Shown: one piece after another, positions 45,857-57,407 of the stretch
Layout: each line of letters starts with the position of its first letter
How positions within the stretch are numbered: the stretch's first letter is position 1
Assembly (NCBI RefSeq): GCF_003576645.1
Contig: NC_044919.1
Span: 25,146,476 to 25,210,475, forward strand
Direction of reading: 5' to 3'
Length of the DNA: 64,000 nucleotides
From: Ipomoea triloba
Taxonomy: Eukaryota; Streptophyta; Magnoliopsida; Solanales; Convolvulaceae
Translations under genes and position numbers: made by a program
The notes under the pieces: generated by a model
The model's input: only the letters and a program-made list of their open reading frames with translations
What the model was told of the DNA's origin: nothing
Database searches by the model: none

Positions 45857-47292
45857 AATTGAGAATATAAAATTAGAAAACTATAAGTTTCATCTAAAGA
45901 AATGAGTAAAAAAGAAGCATATGTTTAATAATTAATATGTATAGATTTATTTAGATAACTAGTTATAAACATACATGGTGCACGATTAAAAAATTCTCAC
46001 TGAATAAAAAAGCTAGTAAAATTATATGATTATTGAAATAAATGAAGAAACACATAAATTTTATAATTATTAGAAAATAAAAGTTTGATTATATTATTAT
46101 TACCTCATATAGATTCTAAAAGTATTCATTGTACAAAGTAGATATTGTGTTTTAAAAGAATTACACTTTTAGTAAAGGTAATTACTATTTTCCTTAATTC
46201 TATTTAGATTTAGAGTTTTTGATAATATTGAGTTTTATAGAGGAGGGTAGTACTCTTGATTTAGGTTTTAAAATTTTGTGTTCAAATTTATTTCTGGGTA
46301 TTAAAATCCTTAACTTCATTCTATACAATTATAAGTGGTGGTAAATATATGGCAATTATGCATAATGCAAAAAGACAAAAGGCCGGAAAGAAAACACCAA
46401 ATTTATAGTGGTTTAGCAACACCTACTCTACTATCTAAACAAACTTCCCTTAGTATTTTCAACTCCACTCTCTGGGCCGGTTTATCTTTGGTGGATGATG
46501 CTACCATCCTCAATGAACACCCCTCACCGATGAATTTTCATTGATCACTACAATAATAGCATTTCCACAAATATCAATTCTTCACAGCATTAGGTGAGAC
46601 AAGACACCGACCTCTTATCGCTTGTGTCCCTTGTGCACCATATGCCCTAATGAAACTTTTACAACCTTCACCCCTTTGTAGTTAGGGTACAACAAATTCA
46701 CCCTTTTATTGCTAAGGTTGCCGCTATTTCACTGTAGTATCTATATAAGGATTTACCTAGTCTAAGCCCTCCCTTTTACCTATTGCTTGTTGTTTTTCTC
46801 GTTCACCACTAATTGCATGGTTGTTCCTATGCAATTCTTCCTAAACCAATTTGATATAACTAGATTCCAACATTATACATGTTTTTTGATTAGCATACTT
46901 ACTATTTGACACCTTTGTATTTCAGTCCTTGAAGAGAATATTATTCTTGTACTCTCTATATATATACTTACACTAATAAGTAGTTATGTCATTGTAATTA
47001 AACATGCATATGTGTTTTCCAAAAAAAAAAAAAAAACATGCATATGTAGTGAACTAATCTTGATATGGCTTGTTTCTTGTGGATTCAACCGCGTTAACAA
47101 TATCATGTTTCCTCTTACATGTAAATAAAATGAAAGGTACATGATTTGTTAACTACAAGTACATAATTTGGACTAGGTACATCATTCGCATAAAGACCCT
47201 GGTCCAAAATATAGCAATATCCAACCCTTATAAAGCCTATAACTTGTAGGTATTAAATGAGTCAAAATATAACTTTTTAAATAGCCTACATT
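45857..47292. other. AT-rich spacer, no gene seen
   Basis: No coding support. At 46340-46560 a phrase TATAGTGGTTTAGCAACACC and following text resemble LTR sequence of copia elements. An A run is at about 47021-47036. Confidence 0.35.
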
Positions 47293-48018
47293 AGAGGTGG
47301 CCAAAGTCCGGGTTTAAGCTGGCCTGGTCTCGGACCTAGACTAGCACATATTGAGAGTGACCCTAAATTACTTGGGGCGGTCCAGTGCCGAGCCTACCCT
47401 GGACTTGGCCTAGTATTTTTATTTTTTTTATATCAAATAATTATAAATTATTTTTTAAAATATGATTTAAACCACTGATCTCATAGTTAATAATCAAAAT
47501 AATATTCAATTGAGCAACTTCAACTTTTTTATACAATAATAATGTCAATTACTATATATATACACACCTTTTCAAATTAAATATTTTTGTTTAAAATAAG
47601 ATTTGAACTATTAATCTCAAAAATAAAAATTAATAATATTCTCTACTAAGTTAAATATTTATAAAAGACTTGTAATATATTTTGAACATGCAATGTTAAA
47701 AATTTATAAAACACCTATAATATTTTGAACATGCAATTATCAACTAGTATAGATTGATTATTATTATACAAAGTAGTTATTACCTCATGAGTAGTTTCAC
47801 ATAACAATTTATATGTAGAATTTCACCAAGTAGGTATATCTAAATTAAAATGTGTTTTCAAACTCATGTTGTGCATACAATATTTTTTGTTTATATTCTA
47901 TATTAGTCATTTAACACATTTTCTAATTGGTTTAACTAAATTACTCAAACTTTGAAGTCCTTCTTGAACATATAAATTTAAATTTTTTTGTTGAGAATAA
48001 ACTTCGAATGCATTAATC

Positions 48019-48408
48019 AACTGGCCTCAGCCACAACAACTTCAAAAACAAACAAAGGAGGGGAGGACAACCACTCCCTACAGTTAACATTGGGCACGGC
48101 ATCTCTAGCTAACAAATGAGCTGTCGTATTCGCGGACCATTTAACAAACATAAAATTAATGTCATGGAAACACTAGCCACCAAGGCAAGATCAAGATAAG
48201 AATTACAATGAAAGGTTTTAAGGCCCTGAATAACCAACTGGGCGTCTAATGCAACGCAGACCTTGTTAATGCCGAACTGTGACAACCAAATGAGGCCCTC
48301 CCTAATCGCAATTGCTTCTGCCAGTGTAGAATGAAGGATGCCGGCCTGGGTGGAATTCTTTACTTCTACAATTGAAAACAATTTATTTCTTAATTCAAAC
48401 TCAGGCAC
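48019..48408 (-). pseudogene. LINE RNase H (RVT_3) fragment
   Basis: The translation has STLAEAIAIREGLIWLSQFG, then CVALDAQLVI. After a frameshift near 48170 it continues as DINFMFVKWSANTTAHLLA, then ARDAVPN, to a stop near 48019. This is the end of a plant LINE ORF2. No reverse transcriptase precedes it. Confidence 0.85.
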
Positions 48409-48436
48409 CTCGGCCGATTAGGTGCCTAGGTCTTAC

Positions 48437-48991
48437 AATCGTTATATCGTGGACCACGGTGCACATAGCAATGTGCACCCTGGTCCAAAACGACGTCGTT
48501 TCGATGTTAGTGAACGCGAACGCGAATGACTCCAGGAAATTCATTATCTATAATACACATAATCATTATCTAGAATACACAGAACGTTTGCCCAGAATAC
48601 ACAGAATGTTTGCCTAGAATACATAGAATATTGACACAAAATACACAGAATTCATCCTGCTAACATTCGAATGCACAAACACATCACAACTTGTGTTAAT
48701 AACATGAATACACAGAATATTGACACAAAATACACAGAACTCATCCTCCTAAGCATTCGAATTCACAAACACATCACATGTGTTACTAACATGAATACAT
48801 AGAATGGTTACCTAGAATACACAGAATGATTGCCTGGAATACACAGAACGATTACCTAGAATACACAGATTATTAACATAAATACACAAACCGGTCGAAA
48901 CGAGAAACGTGATTTCCAAAAAAAATGACGGTTAGTTTACAATGCTCAAAACGACGTCGTTTACGTACATGGTGCACGGTATAATTTGCCT
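48437..48991. mobile_element. Small MULE (family E) with minisatellite, perfect TSD
   Basis: Ends AATCGTTATATCGTGGACC and, inverted, AGGCAAATTATACCGTGC. The flanking 9-mer AGGTCTTAC is repeated exactly (48428-48436 and 48992-49000). ACGACGTCGTTT lies near both ends. The interior has about eight copies of an AATACACAGAAT unit (48548-48890). Confidence 0.82.
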
Positions 48992-49129
48992 AGGTCTTAC
49001 CTAGACTTGGGTTTGGGCCGGTTTTGAGTTGAGCCCCAAGCTTTTTTTAATAGGACCTGAGTTGGCCCTATACAAGTCAGTCCCAGACTGGGCTAGGTTT
49101 GACTTAGGCACGAAGAATGTCAACTCTAG

Positions 49130-49766
49130 CTAGTATTTTTTAGGCTGATTCGGAGCTAGTTCAATCATGAACCAACCCGTGACTATTAGGAATAATTGTA
49201 TAAGATTATGATGAATAAAAAATGTTTTGAAAATTAGTATCCCCAATTTTATTTTACTAGTGTCTAGAAAGAAATTATTTTCTAAATGTAATATGGTTCA
49301 AGCGAATTACAACAAGGGAGGATAAACTAAATTTATTGGAGCAAAGAAAAAGAAAAGAAAAATAAAATTTCTAAGCAATTAAGTTATTATTTGGAGCAAA
49401 ATTGGCGTGGAAATTGGCATCTGATCTTAAAGAAGAAGTAGCAAAGCTTATAGAAGTGGAGCAAATAGAAGAAGTGGTAGCAAGATTAAAGAGAAGAGAT
49501 ACATGGTTTGAAACCCAGCAAGGTGAATAAAATCAAGTAGAAGACTTGACGGTAGAAGAGGTGATAGCATATGAGAAGATTCTCAAGTTTGAGTCCAACT
49601 GGAGACTAAATAAATCAAATAGCAAAGGTTGTAGAAGAATTGATGGTTGAAGGAGTGATAGAAAGGCTTGGATGAAGGTTCAGCTTTCGAATACAAGAAG
49701 AGAAATATTTTTTTAAAAAGAATAAGTATTGATAGGAAACTTGGTAAAAAGAAAGAAGCATGGTTC
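49130..49766. other. Spacer leading into LTR-like sequence
   Basis: No gene supported. From about 49380 the purine-rich AAGAAGTAGCAAAGC-type text resembles the LTR-like tract that follows. Confidence 0.35.
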
Positions 49767-50090
49767 GAAACCCATTTAGGACATTTAATCAAGTAGCACA
49801 CTTAATAGCAAGGGTACGGTTGAAGGAAAGCTACCAGAGGTACATGGTTCGAACTCGGGAGTAGACAAAGATTTGAAACCCATTTAGGACATTTAATCAA
49901 GTAGCACACTTGATAGCAAGGGTACTGTTGAAGGAAAGCTACAAGAGGTACATGGTTCGAACTCGGGAGTAGACAAAGATTCGAAACCCATTTAGGACAT
50001 TTAATCAAGTAGCACACTTGATAGTAAGGGTACGATTGAAGGAAAGCTACAAGAGGTACATGGTTCGAACTCGGGAGTAGACAAGGTTGC
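49767..50090 (+). repeat. 108-bp tandem repeat, three copies
   Basis: Units start GAAACCCATTTAGGACATTT at 49767, 49875 and 49983, and contain GGTACATGGTTCGAACTCGG. The copies differ at only a few bases. Confidence 0.92.
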
Positions 50091-51340
50091 AAACACAACC
50101 ATTTATGGAGCTATGTTCAAATCCAAGGAAGAACAAATCAATAAGAAAATTGGTAGGTGGTATCATACTCTACAGGCAAGTAGCATACCAAGTAGCACAA
50201 CTTGAAGCAAGGAATGTTCACACTTGGTAGCAAGGAAGGCCAAACGAAAAATGCAACATTAAGATTACTTGAAGAGTTTAAGTGGTAGAAGACATCAAAG
50301 TGGTGTTCAATTTCAAAATTAAACATATTAGAAGATCAATCAATATCAAGTCGTGATTATTGGAGATCAAGAAGTTAAGCATCATCAAGTGATTATTGGA
50401 GATCAAGAAGTTAAGCATCATCAAGTGATATGATCATAAGGCATTCTATCAAAATGGTCATCTACTGCTTCAAAATATTTCTATGAAAATTCCAAGAAGG
50501 TTACATTCCAAATGTGGAAAGGATTACAAAGTCAACACAACCTGATGAATACATAGACCAAGTTGCATCAAGCCGAAAGAGAATATCAATTTGTCAACTT
50601 ATCAAATCAGGCTACAACGTACAAGATTTCAAAAATCAAATTATCCCACTCCAACGGATACATTTGATTATCTATAAAAGGCATGAAGACATGATGATCA
50701 AGCAGAAGAGAAATTCAGTATGCAAGACGCCATACGAGCGCAATAAAAGAAATCTTCAAGTTTTGAGAATTATTTACTTCATAGAAATATCTAGAAAAGA
50801 AACTAATACTTGTCAAAGTCTCTTAAAGTTGTAGAGAAAAGAAAATTCATTTTCTTGCATTAAAAGTTCTCTACTAGGTGTAGATAGAGGGAAGAGTATA
50901 ACAAGAGAAGCTTGTGAAAACTTTGAGGATAGTGCAGTCTTTGTGCAGAAGCACTTGTGTTGTAAAAGTGCTGAGTTGGTGAACTAGCACTTGGTTGTTC
51001 ACTATTATATTTGGGTGATTGATATAGTGAACTCCTCCTGAAGATAGGAGTAGAGTGGAGTACAAGGATTACGCCACCTTCGAACCACTATAAAATTCTC
51101 ACTTTCTTTTGCTTACTACTTTCACATGCACTTCACTTTGCATGCATGATCTAACACTTCATTTCTTTAAGATAGCACTTCAGGACATTTATTCTATTGT
51201 GCGCTCTAAGTTAGATTATCATTAATCTACTTTACTTGGAGCTATTTCAATAAAGTGTTACAAAATTTAATTTGCTTGAAAAGTCTATTCACTGCTCCCT
51301 CCCCCCCCCCACCCCCTCTCTCCCCACGAAGACTTTTTAC
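50091..51340 (+). mobile_element. LTR-retrotransposon remnant (probable copia LTR)
   Basis: The right part ends with GCTTGAAAAGTCTATTCACTG then a C-rich run (51300-51320), the usual finish of copia LTRs of the SIRE/Tork kind running into the leader. There is no second LTR, primer site or coding region here. A GATTATTGGAGATCAAGAAG phrase is duplicated at 50357 and 50393. Confidence 0.4.
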
Positions 51341-51454
51341 CACCCGATCAAGACCAATAGTGACCTACATATTAAATAGATCTTTAAAAAGGTTTCATGT
51401 TAGGTCATGCCTATTGTAGGCTTAACCTTGAGCTTAAAGGAAAAACAAACAAAA

Positions 51455-51490
51455 AAATGAAAAAAAAAAAAAAAAAAAAAAAAAAAACAA
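51455..51490 (+). repeat. Poly(A) tract followed by (CAAA)n
   Basis: A long A run interrupted by one T, ending in CAAACAAACAAAC. No element could be tied to it. Confidence 0.85.
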
Positions 51491-51641
51491 ACAAACAAAC
51501 TGTACTTACAAACTCATGCTTTAGGTTCTCATAAGAAGTACTTAGGTCAAATTTGTCGGACACGACCTAATCTATTTCCACACCTAACTATATCAGTTCC
51601 AGGCTATTAAACATGGGACTATTTAGTTTCAATAATATGTC

Positions 51642-52037
51642 TGTTGGTTTTATGACTTTTGGGTAGTCAAAGGCAGGCCAACACTACCTGTTAGAATAGC
51701 GAGAATATAGGAAATATGTAGGAAAAATATATGGAGAGAATATAGGTATTGTATTGCTCAGAATTGCTTTCCCTTTTTCTTCGTGTGTGGAGGGTCTATT
51801 TATACATATTTTGGGCCTAGAGCCCTATAAGGAATAAGAATCCTGGACCGCTTCATATTGGGAGTCTTTGTTACATTATAACTAATAAGCCCTAATCTTG
51901 CTAATATTACAAGTGGTAAGTCCAATCCTTATCGAACTCTTATGTAGCTTTGTGTTGAGGGTCCTTCTTGGGCTTTCTTGATCCAATTGCTTTCTTGGGC
52001 CGGCCTATGTAGTCCAGGCCTAGTATATTATCCATCA
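51642..52037 (-). repeat. 3' LTR of the non-coding LTR element
   Basis: 396 bp, about 98.5% identical by eye to 54762-55157. Confidence 0.95.
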
Positions 52038-52320
52038 TCTAGTCCCCCACTTTCTTGAGACTTTGTGGATACGAAGTCTCTAGAAAGTATACTTGCTCTC
52101 TTGGGCCGGTCCATGTAGCCCAGGCCTAATGTATTATCCATCATCCAATCCTCCACTTTCTTGGGATTTTGTGGATACGAAGTCTCTAGAAAGTATACTT
52201 GCTCTCTTGGGCCGGTCCATGTAGCCCAGGCCTAGTGTATTATCCATCATCCAGTCCTCCACTTTCTTGGGATTTTGTGAATACAAAGTCTCTAGAAAGT
52301 ATACTTGCTCTCTTGTATTT
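52038..52320 (-). repeat. Tandem copies of polypurine tract plus LTR start
   Basis: A unit of about 110-115 bp containing TCTCTAGAAAGTATACTTGC, then GGGCCGGTCCATGTAGCCC, CATCATCCA and TCCACTTTCTTGGGA is repeated 2.5 times. Each full unit holds a diverged polypurine tract and about 45 bp of the LTR's U3 start, so the junction of interior and 3' LTR has been duplicated. Confidence 0.85.
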
Positions 52321-52336
52321 TTATTTTTAATTTATT

Positions 52337-53228
52337 GCCTAGTGAGTATGCGTTTCTTCCACGCGGTGGTGGGAATACGAGTCTGCCACTAGCTATATAT
52401 CTTCCACTCGGTGGTGGGTATAAGTCTTCCATTGCCTAGTGAGTATGCGTTTCTTCCACACGGTGGTGGGAATACGAGTCTGTCACTGGCTAATGGGTAT
52501 ATGTTTTCCACACGGTGGTGTGTATAAGTCTTCCATTGCCTAGTGAGTATGCGTCTTTTTCACACGGTAGTGGGAATACGAGTCTGCCACTGGCTAATGG
52601 GTATATATCTTCCACACTATGGTGGGTATAAGTCTTCCATTGCCTAGTGAGTATGCGTTTCTTCCACACGGTGGTGGGAATACGAGTCTGCCACTGGCTA
52701 ATGGGTATATGTCTTCCACTCGGTGGTGGGTATATATCTTCCATTGCCTAGTGAGTATGCGTTTCTTCCACACGGTGGTGGGAATACGAGTCTGCCACTG
52801 GTTAATGGGTATATGTCTTCCACTCGGTGGTGGGTATATGTCTTCCATTTCCTAGTGAGTATGCGTTTCTTCCACACGGTGGTGGGAATACGAGTCTGCC
52901 ACTGACAAATGGGTATGATATTTTTTCATTGCCTAGTGAGTATGCGTTTCTTCCACACGGTGGTGGGAATACGAGTCTGCCACGGGCTTTTTTTTCTTTT
53001 TTTTTTCATTGCCTAGTGAGTATGCGTTTCTTCCACACGGTGGTGGGAATACGAGTCTGCCACTGGCTTTTTTTTTTTTTCATTGCCTAGTGAGTATGCG
53101 TTTCTTCCACACGATGGTGGGAATACGAGTCTGCCACTGGCTTTTTTTTTTCTTTTTTCTTTTTTCATTACTTGGTGAGTATGCGTTTCTTCCACACGGT
53201 GGTGGGAATACGAGTCTGCCACTGGCTT
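52337..53228 (+). repeat. About 104-bp tandem array, ten units
   Basis: Units with GCCTAGTGAGTATGCGTTTC, CACACGGTGGTGGGAATACG and AGTCTGCCACTGGC begin near 52337, 52434, 52538, 52642, 52746, 52850, 52931, 53011, 53085 and 53171. The first six are 97-104 bp apart. The last four are shorter (74-86 bp), with T runs replacing the second half. Open frames across it are repeat artefacts. Confidence 0.93.
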
Positions 53229-54737
53229 TTTTTTCTTTTTTTTTTTTTTCAAATGCTCTTGCTTCTTCTTCTTCCCAACGATTCTTTTTTTCTTTTCTTC
53301 TCTCTTTACTCTCCCTTTTTTTTTGATATGAAATAAATACATACTTGTAAAAACAGTAGATGGCTAAGCTTTAGCCATGAAGAAATATATACGTAGTATA
53401 TTTGCGCCGCAGGATCTACTAAGCTTTTATCCTTGCAATGGTCTTGGCCTGGGAGTATATTCACATACTGCCTATTAATTGCCACGCATTTCTTGATGAG
53501 GAAAGGAGTTCACCATACAGCATAATCCATCATTTTGTCTTTTCCTCTTCATACTTTCAACGGAGCCAGCTGAAAATCGAAAAAGTTCTACCGTGTGCCC
53601 TTCGCCGTGGGAACCCAGCTACGCTATCATAGCCGTTCGTGACTCCAAGTTTGATTCCATTGCAGTAGTTGATTCCAATATACAAATAATCCAGCAATAG
53701 GAGTACACATACGTAATATTCGATTCCAGAAACCAACCAAATCAGCTTGTATATAATCAAACAGTACATGTATGTATTTGTTGGTTTCAATTGCTTTTTA
53801 TTCTACAGACATATTTATGTGAACAAGCCTTAATTTATATATCGTTCTCTTATAACATATAATACATGATTAATAGTGACAAACTATATACTATATAAAT
53901 CATGTAATAGAAAGTAAAATGGACAATCATGTTATTTTGATTACAGGTACAGTACGTACATACGCAGCATATATGTTGTTAGATTCCATAATTTTGATTC
54001 CAAGAAATCAGGACAATATGTAGTATATTTATATATTCGAAAATGGACTTTGACTTTGATTCCACAAAATTGAAAATCAATTTTATAAGTACAACTAACA
54101 TATATATGTAGTTATGCATTATTCATATACACAGCACGTACACAAACATATATATATATATATGATGATGCTAAAGGAAGACAACCAAATTTTGTTCATA
54201 CATGCAAAAGACGCCAAATTAGTGTACGTACTATTCCGCCATCTGCGTGGGCATATAACCCTAATGCTACAGACATATTCGTAATTCAAGTGCGATTTTA
54301 TCCATATAAATCCACCAGCAACGAATACAAAATATTTGTAAGAGATAAAAGATAAACTTGCAATTCATTAAACCCTTATAATTAGAAATTTCCAAATATC
54401 ATGAACACTAATTTTAGTGATTAATCAATTTATAAGCATGCTCTTATACTAAATGTTAATTAAAACCTTTATGCGCTTATAACTTGAATGCAGGAGCACA
54501 ATTAACAATGAATCACATGTAAATCAACTCAATCAAGTGATCAACTAAACAATATTCACGATCATGGATCCTTAATTAAAACAAGAATAAGGATAAAGAC
54601 TTACTTGGTTCCGTGTAATCTCTAACTTGAATAACCAATAATGCTTCACCTCTCTAATCTGTTTCCCTGGTTGAGCCCTTAGAATTGTGTAGTCACCATG
54701 TTTCTCGAGTTCAGAGGAAAGTACGAAGCTTTTCCGT
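53229..54737. other. Non-coding interior of the LTR element
   Basis: Pyrimidine-rich at 53229-53325, then AT-rich with no domain. GATTCCA is recurrent between 53640 and 54070. Confidence 0.5.
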
Positions 54738-54760
54738 ATCGATCCCCACCGACGGCGCCA
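54738..54760 (-). promoter_or_regulatory. Primer binding site (Asp-tRNA-like)
   Basis: Minus strand TGGCGCCGTCGGTGGGGAT, one base inside the 5' LTR. Plant Asp-tRNA would give TGGCGCCGTTGCCGGGGAT, so three bases differ. Confidence 0.75.
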
Positions 54761-54761
54761 A

Positions 54762-55157
54762 TGTTGGTTTTATGACTTTTGGGTAGTCAAAGGCAGGCCA
54801 ACACTACCTGTTAGAATAGCGAGAATATAGGAAATATGTAGGAAAAATATATGGAGAGAATATAGGTATTGTATTGCTCAGAATTGCTTCCCCTTTTTCT
54901 TCGTGTGTGGAGGGTCTATTTATACATATTTTGGGCCTAGAGCCCTACAAGGAATAAGAATCCTGGACCGCCTCATATTGGGAGTCCTTGTTACATTATA
55001 ACTAATAAGCCCTAATCTTGCTAATATTACAAGTGCTAAGTCCAATCCTTATCGAACTCTTATGTAGCTTTGTGTTGAGGGTCCTTCTTGGGCTTTCTTG
55101 ATCCAATTGCTTTCTTGGGCCGGCCTATGTAGTCCAGGCCTAGTGTATTATCCATCA
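54762..55157 (-). repeat. 5' LTR of the non-coding LTR element
   Basis: Pairs with 51642-52037; followed on the plus strand by the target duplication ATGTC. Confidence 0.95.
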
Positions 55158-55162
55158 ATGTC

Positions 55163-56461
55163 ATACATGAATTTCAGGAGATATATATAACTAAGCACAA
55201 TTAGAGTGGGTGATCATATCTTATTATCAAGAATCATTTCTCTGCCTCCTCAATCCTCAATCCCACTTAGACATTGTTATTGCTTTCCTAATTCAAACTT
55301 TGGGTAGGCAAAAACATATTACAATTTATAACATTCTGATTTTGTAATCATTCTTCCCATTAATTAGTCTTTTCACTATATATTCTCTATACATCATAAT
55401 AATCACTTGAGAATTTTCTACTCATTCTTCTCCCAAGTTTTCCACTCATTCTTGCTAGCATGGTTGAATGCTATTATATTTCTTCAATTTTTATTTTATT
55501 TTATTTTACTTGTGAATTAAAGTCAAAAACCACCTGCATGAGAACTGTATTTATTGGGTGATTAGAAAGGTAATTGACTAATTGCATGGTGCTTTATTGA
55601 TCATGCATGATTCAAAAAGCATGAAAGTACTCTGCTTAAACTTTCTGCATTAGTTAGAGGTATCCTATGCTCTACTAATTGTCAATTATATTGGAAAGTT
55701 TTGAAAAATTGTTAGGTATTTAATATTGTTAGAATCGGCATTGAAAAATATCGATGATTTGACAATTTAATTATTGTTTCAATAATAGTTGGAGGTTTTC
55801 CACCCTTTAATTTCCACATTAATGTTTAGCAGCAAAAGTATTTATGATATTGTATAATTAATTGATAAGATTTTACATACTTCTAATTAATAATGTGTAA
55901 TGTTTATATATTAAAATATTAATTGTAATGCGGTGTTAGTTTAAATGAAAGGTGATTGAATCGCTTAAGTATGTAATTAAAGATTCAAACCCTGTTTTCA
56001 AAAAAAAAAAAAAAAAAAAAATTCAAACCCTGGTGTATGCAGCAACACCTCTTAAAATAATGGGATTTGATTAAAATTGGTTAAATTAGTCTAACCTCTT
56101 AAAATGAGCTTTGCTTGATTAAAATTGGTTAAATTAGTCTGACCTTCGCCTTCTTCCTCCGTATCATATTAGCTTATCAGTTAACTTTGACTTATTTGAG
56201 CACTATTAATTGTTTGACTTGGTTAAACAATCAATATGAGTGTTTGATTAATTAACTACTTTTTGTAACAACTTATTGCTCCAAAATGCTAAAATTTAAA
56301 AAGGTGTTCAAAGCAATTTTTTCGATAAACTTTTTGAAAAAGTCATTTGGCATGTAATTAACTATTAGCTAACAATTAATTTACCAAACACTTTTCTACA
56401 ATTAGCTAATGCTATTAACTAGTTAAACTCACAAACTCATTCAACTAACAACTATTTATCA
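55163..56461. other. AT-rich spacer, no gene seen
   Basis: No coding support. An A run is at 56000-56020. The phrase GATTAAAATTGGTTAAATTAG recurs at about 56068, 56118 and, with changes, 56600, so it also brackets the SINE. Confidence 0.4.
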
Positions 56462-56585
56462 ACCAAAGACCTTGTGGTCAAGTGGCATCCGGTGTCCCGA
56501 TTAACACTCCCACATGGATGATGGGAGTGGGTTCGAGCCTCAGTGGAGGCAACTGTTGACTCGTTCATTATAACAGAGTCAGTAA
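56462..56585 (+). mobile_element. tRNA-derived SINE, family S, copy 3
   Basis: Head with box A-like TGTGGTCAAGTGGC and box B GGGTTCGAGCCTC, then CAGTGGAGGCAA and the terminal TATAACAGAGTCAGTAAATGA. It is shorter than copy 2 because the GAGAAAGTAGCTATG body segment is missing. No clear target duplication. Confidence 0.7.
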
Positions 56586-57407
56586 ATGAGCTTTGCTCGA
56601 TTAAAATTGGTTAGATTAGTCTGACTTTGTAGGGTGCAGATATCAGATTAAAATTAAATTAAAAAAAAAAAAAAACGACAAAGTAAAATGCAGTTAGCAG
56701 TCAACGTACTTTAGCCAAAGTTTGGCCGTTAATCACAACCTCAGTCTTCCCTACGCATGCAATTGACTCACTTTAATTACCAACACTTTTCCCCTCAACT
56801 TTAATTACCTAGTCAACACTACAATGTTTCATTCAAAATAAATTAACAGTAAAATATGTGCACCCTTTTTCTATTAACACAGTACTAAAAATAAATAAAA
56901 GTAAACATTCTCATATACTCATTTTCGCTAAATATTTTCTATTAAATTATGTCCTAATAAATTTGTGGTTTTATTTTTATAAATATAGTAAATTAATTTA
57001 TATAGTAATTAATAATGTAATATTTATCACAAATTGTATCGTTTGAGACTTTGAGATAAATTTTGACATAAAATTTTAAAAATAGTTTAAAGAGTAGTTC
57101 AATGGATAGATCTTCAAAAAGAGTGACCTCATCAATTAACCTTAAAATGATTGGTCGCATGAAAAAGGTGGTATATTAGCACAATTAATCACGTTTGCTC
57201 AAATGAATTGCTAATACAATATGGTGCATAAAGTAAATAAGAGAGAAAATTTGGTTTAAGAATGGTATAATAATCCAATGATGAGAACTGTACGTGTTGT
57301 ATTGAATTGAATGGTTACATAGTTATAGAATAGATGCATATATTCAATGTAAAAATCTCAAAGAGACTAGGATAGAGAGTCATGACCTAACTCAAATACA
57401 TAGAGTT
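56586..57407. other. AT-rich spacer, possible copia 3' LTR remnant
   Basis: No gene. The minus-strand text just after the copia stop (57405-57290, TGAGTATTAAAACTCTATG and on) looks like the start of a copia LTR, but no second copy was found. Confidence 0.35.

Larger units (their letters stand above)
47293..49129. mobile_element. Candidate hAT-like element containing nested insertions
   Basis: Left end TAGAGGTGGCCAAAGTCCGG and right end, inverted, TAGAGTTGACATTCTTCGTG. Both are followed by GGCCTGG/CCAGACTGGGC-type text. The inverted match is short, and I see no 8-bp duplication. A LINE scrap (48019-48408) and a small MULE (48437-48991) lie inside. Confidence 0.4.
51642..55157 (-). mobile_element. 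Non-coding LTR retrotransposon, complete, young
   Basis: LTRs of 396 bp each (51642-52037 and 54762-55157) differ at about six positions. Plus-strand ends are TGTTGG...CATCA. A perfect 5-bp duplication ATGTC flanks it (51637-51641 and 55158-55162). On the minus strand the primer site TGGCGCCGTCGGTGGGGATCG follows the 5' LTR directly and fits plant Asp-tRNA at its first nine bases, partly after that. A polypurine tract AGAAAGTGGGGGACTAGA precedes the 3' LTR. The 2.7-kb interior has no gag or pol, only tandem arrays and AT-rich sequence, so it must have been moved by another element's enzymes. Confidence 0.95.

Noticed and set aside
49840..49860. GGTTCGAACTCGG in the 108-bp repeat, like a box B
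   Set aside because: No box A at proper spacing and no cloverleaf; repeated three times as part of a tandem unit.
52490..53342. Several overlapping open frames of 60-109 codons on both strands
   Set aside because: They are products of the 104-bp tandem array, where a stop-free frame repeats itself. No domain and no splice context.
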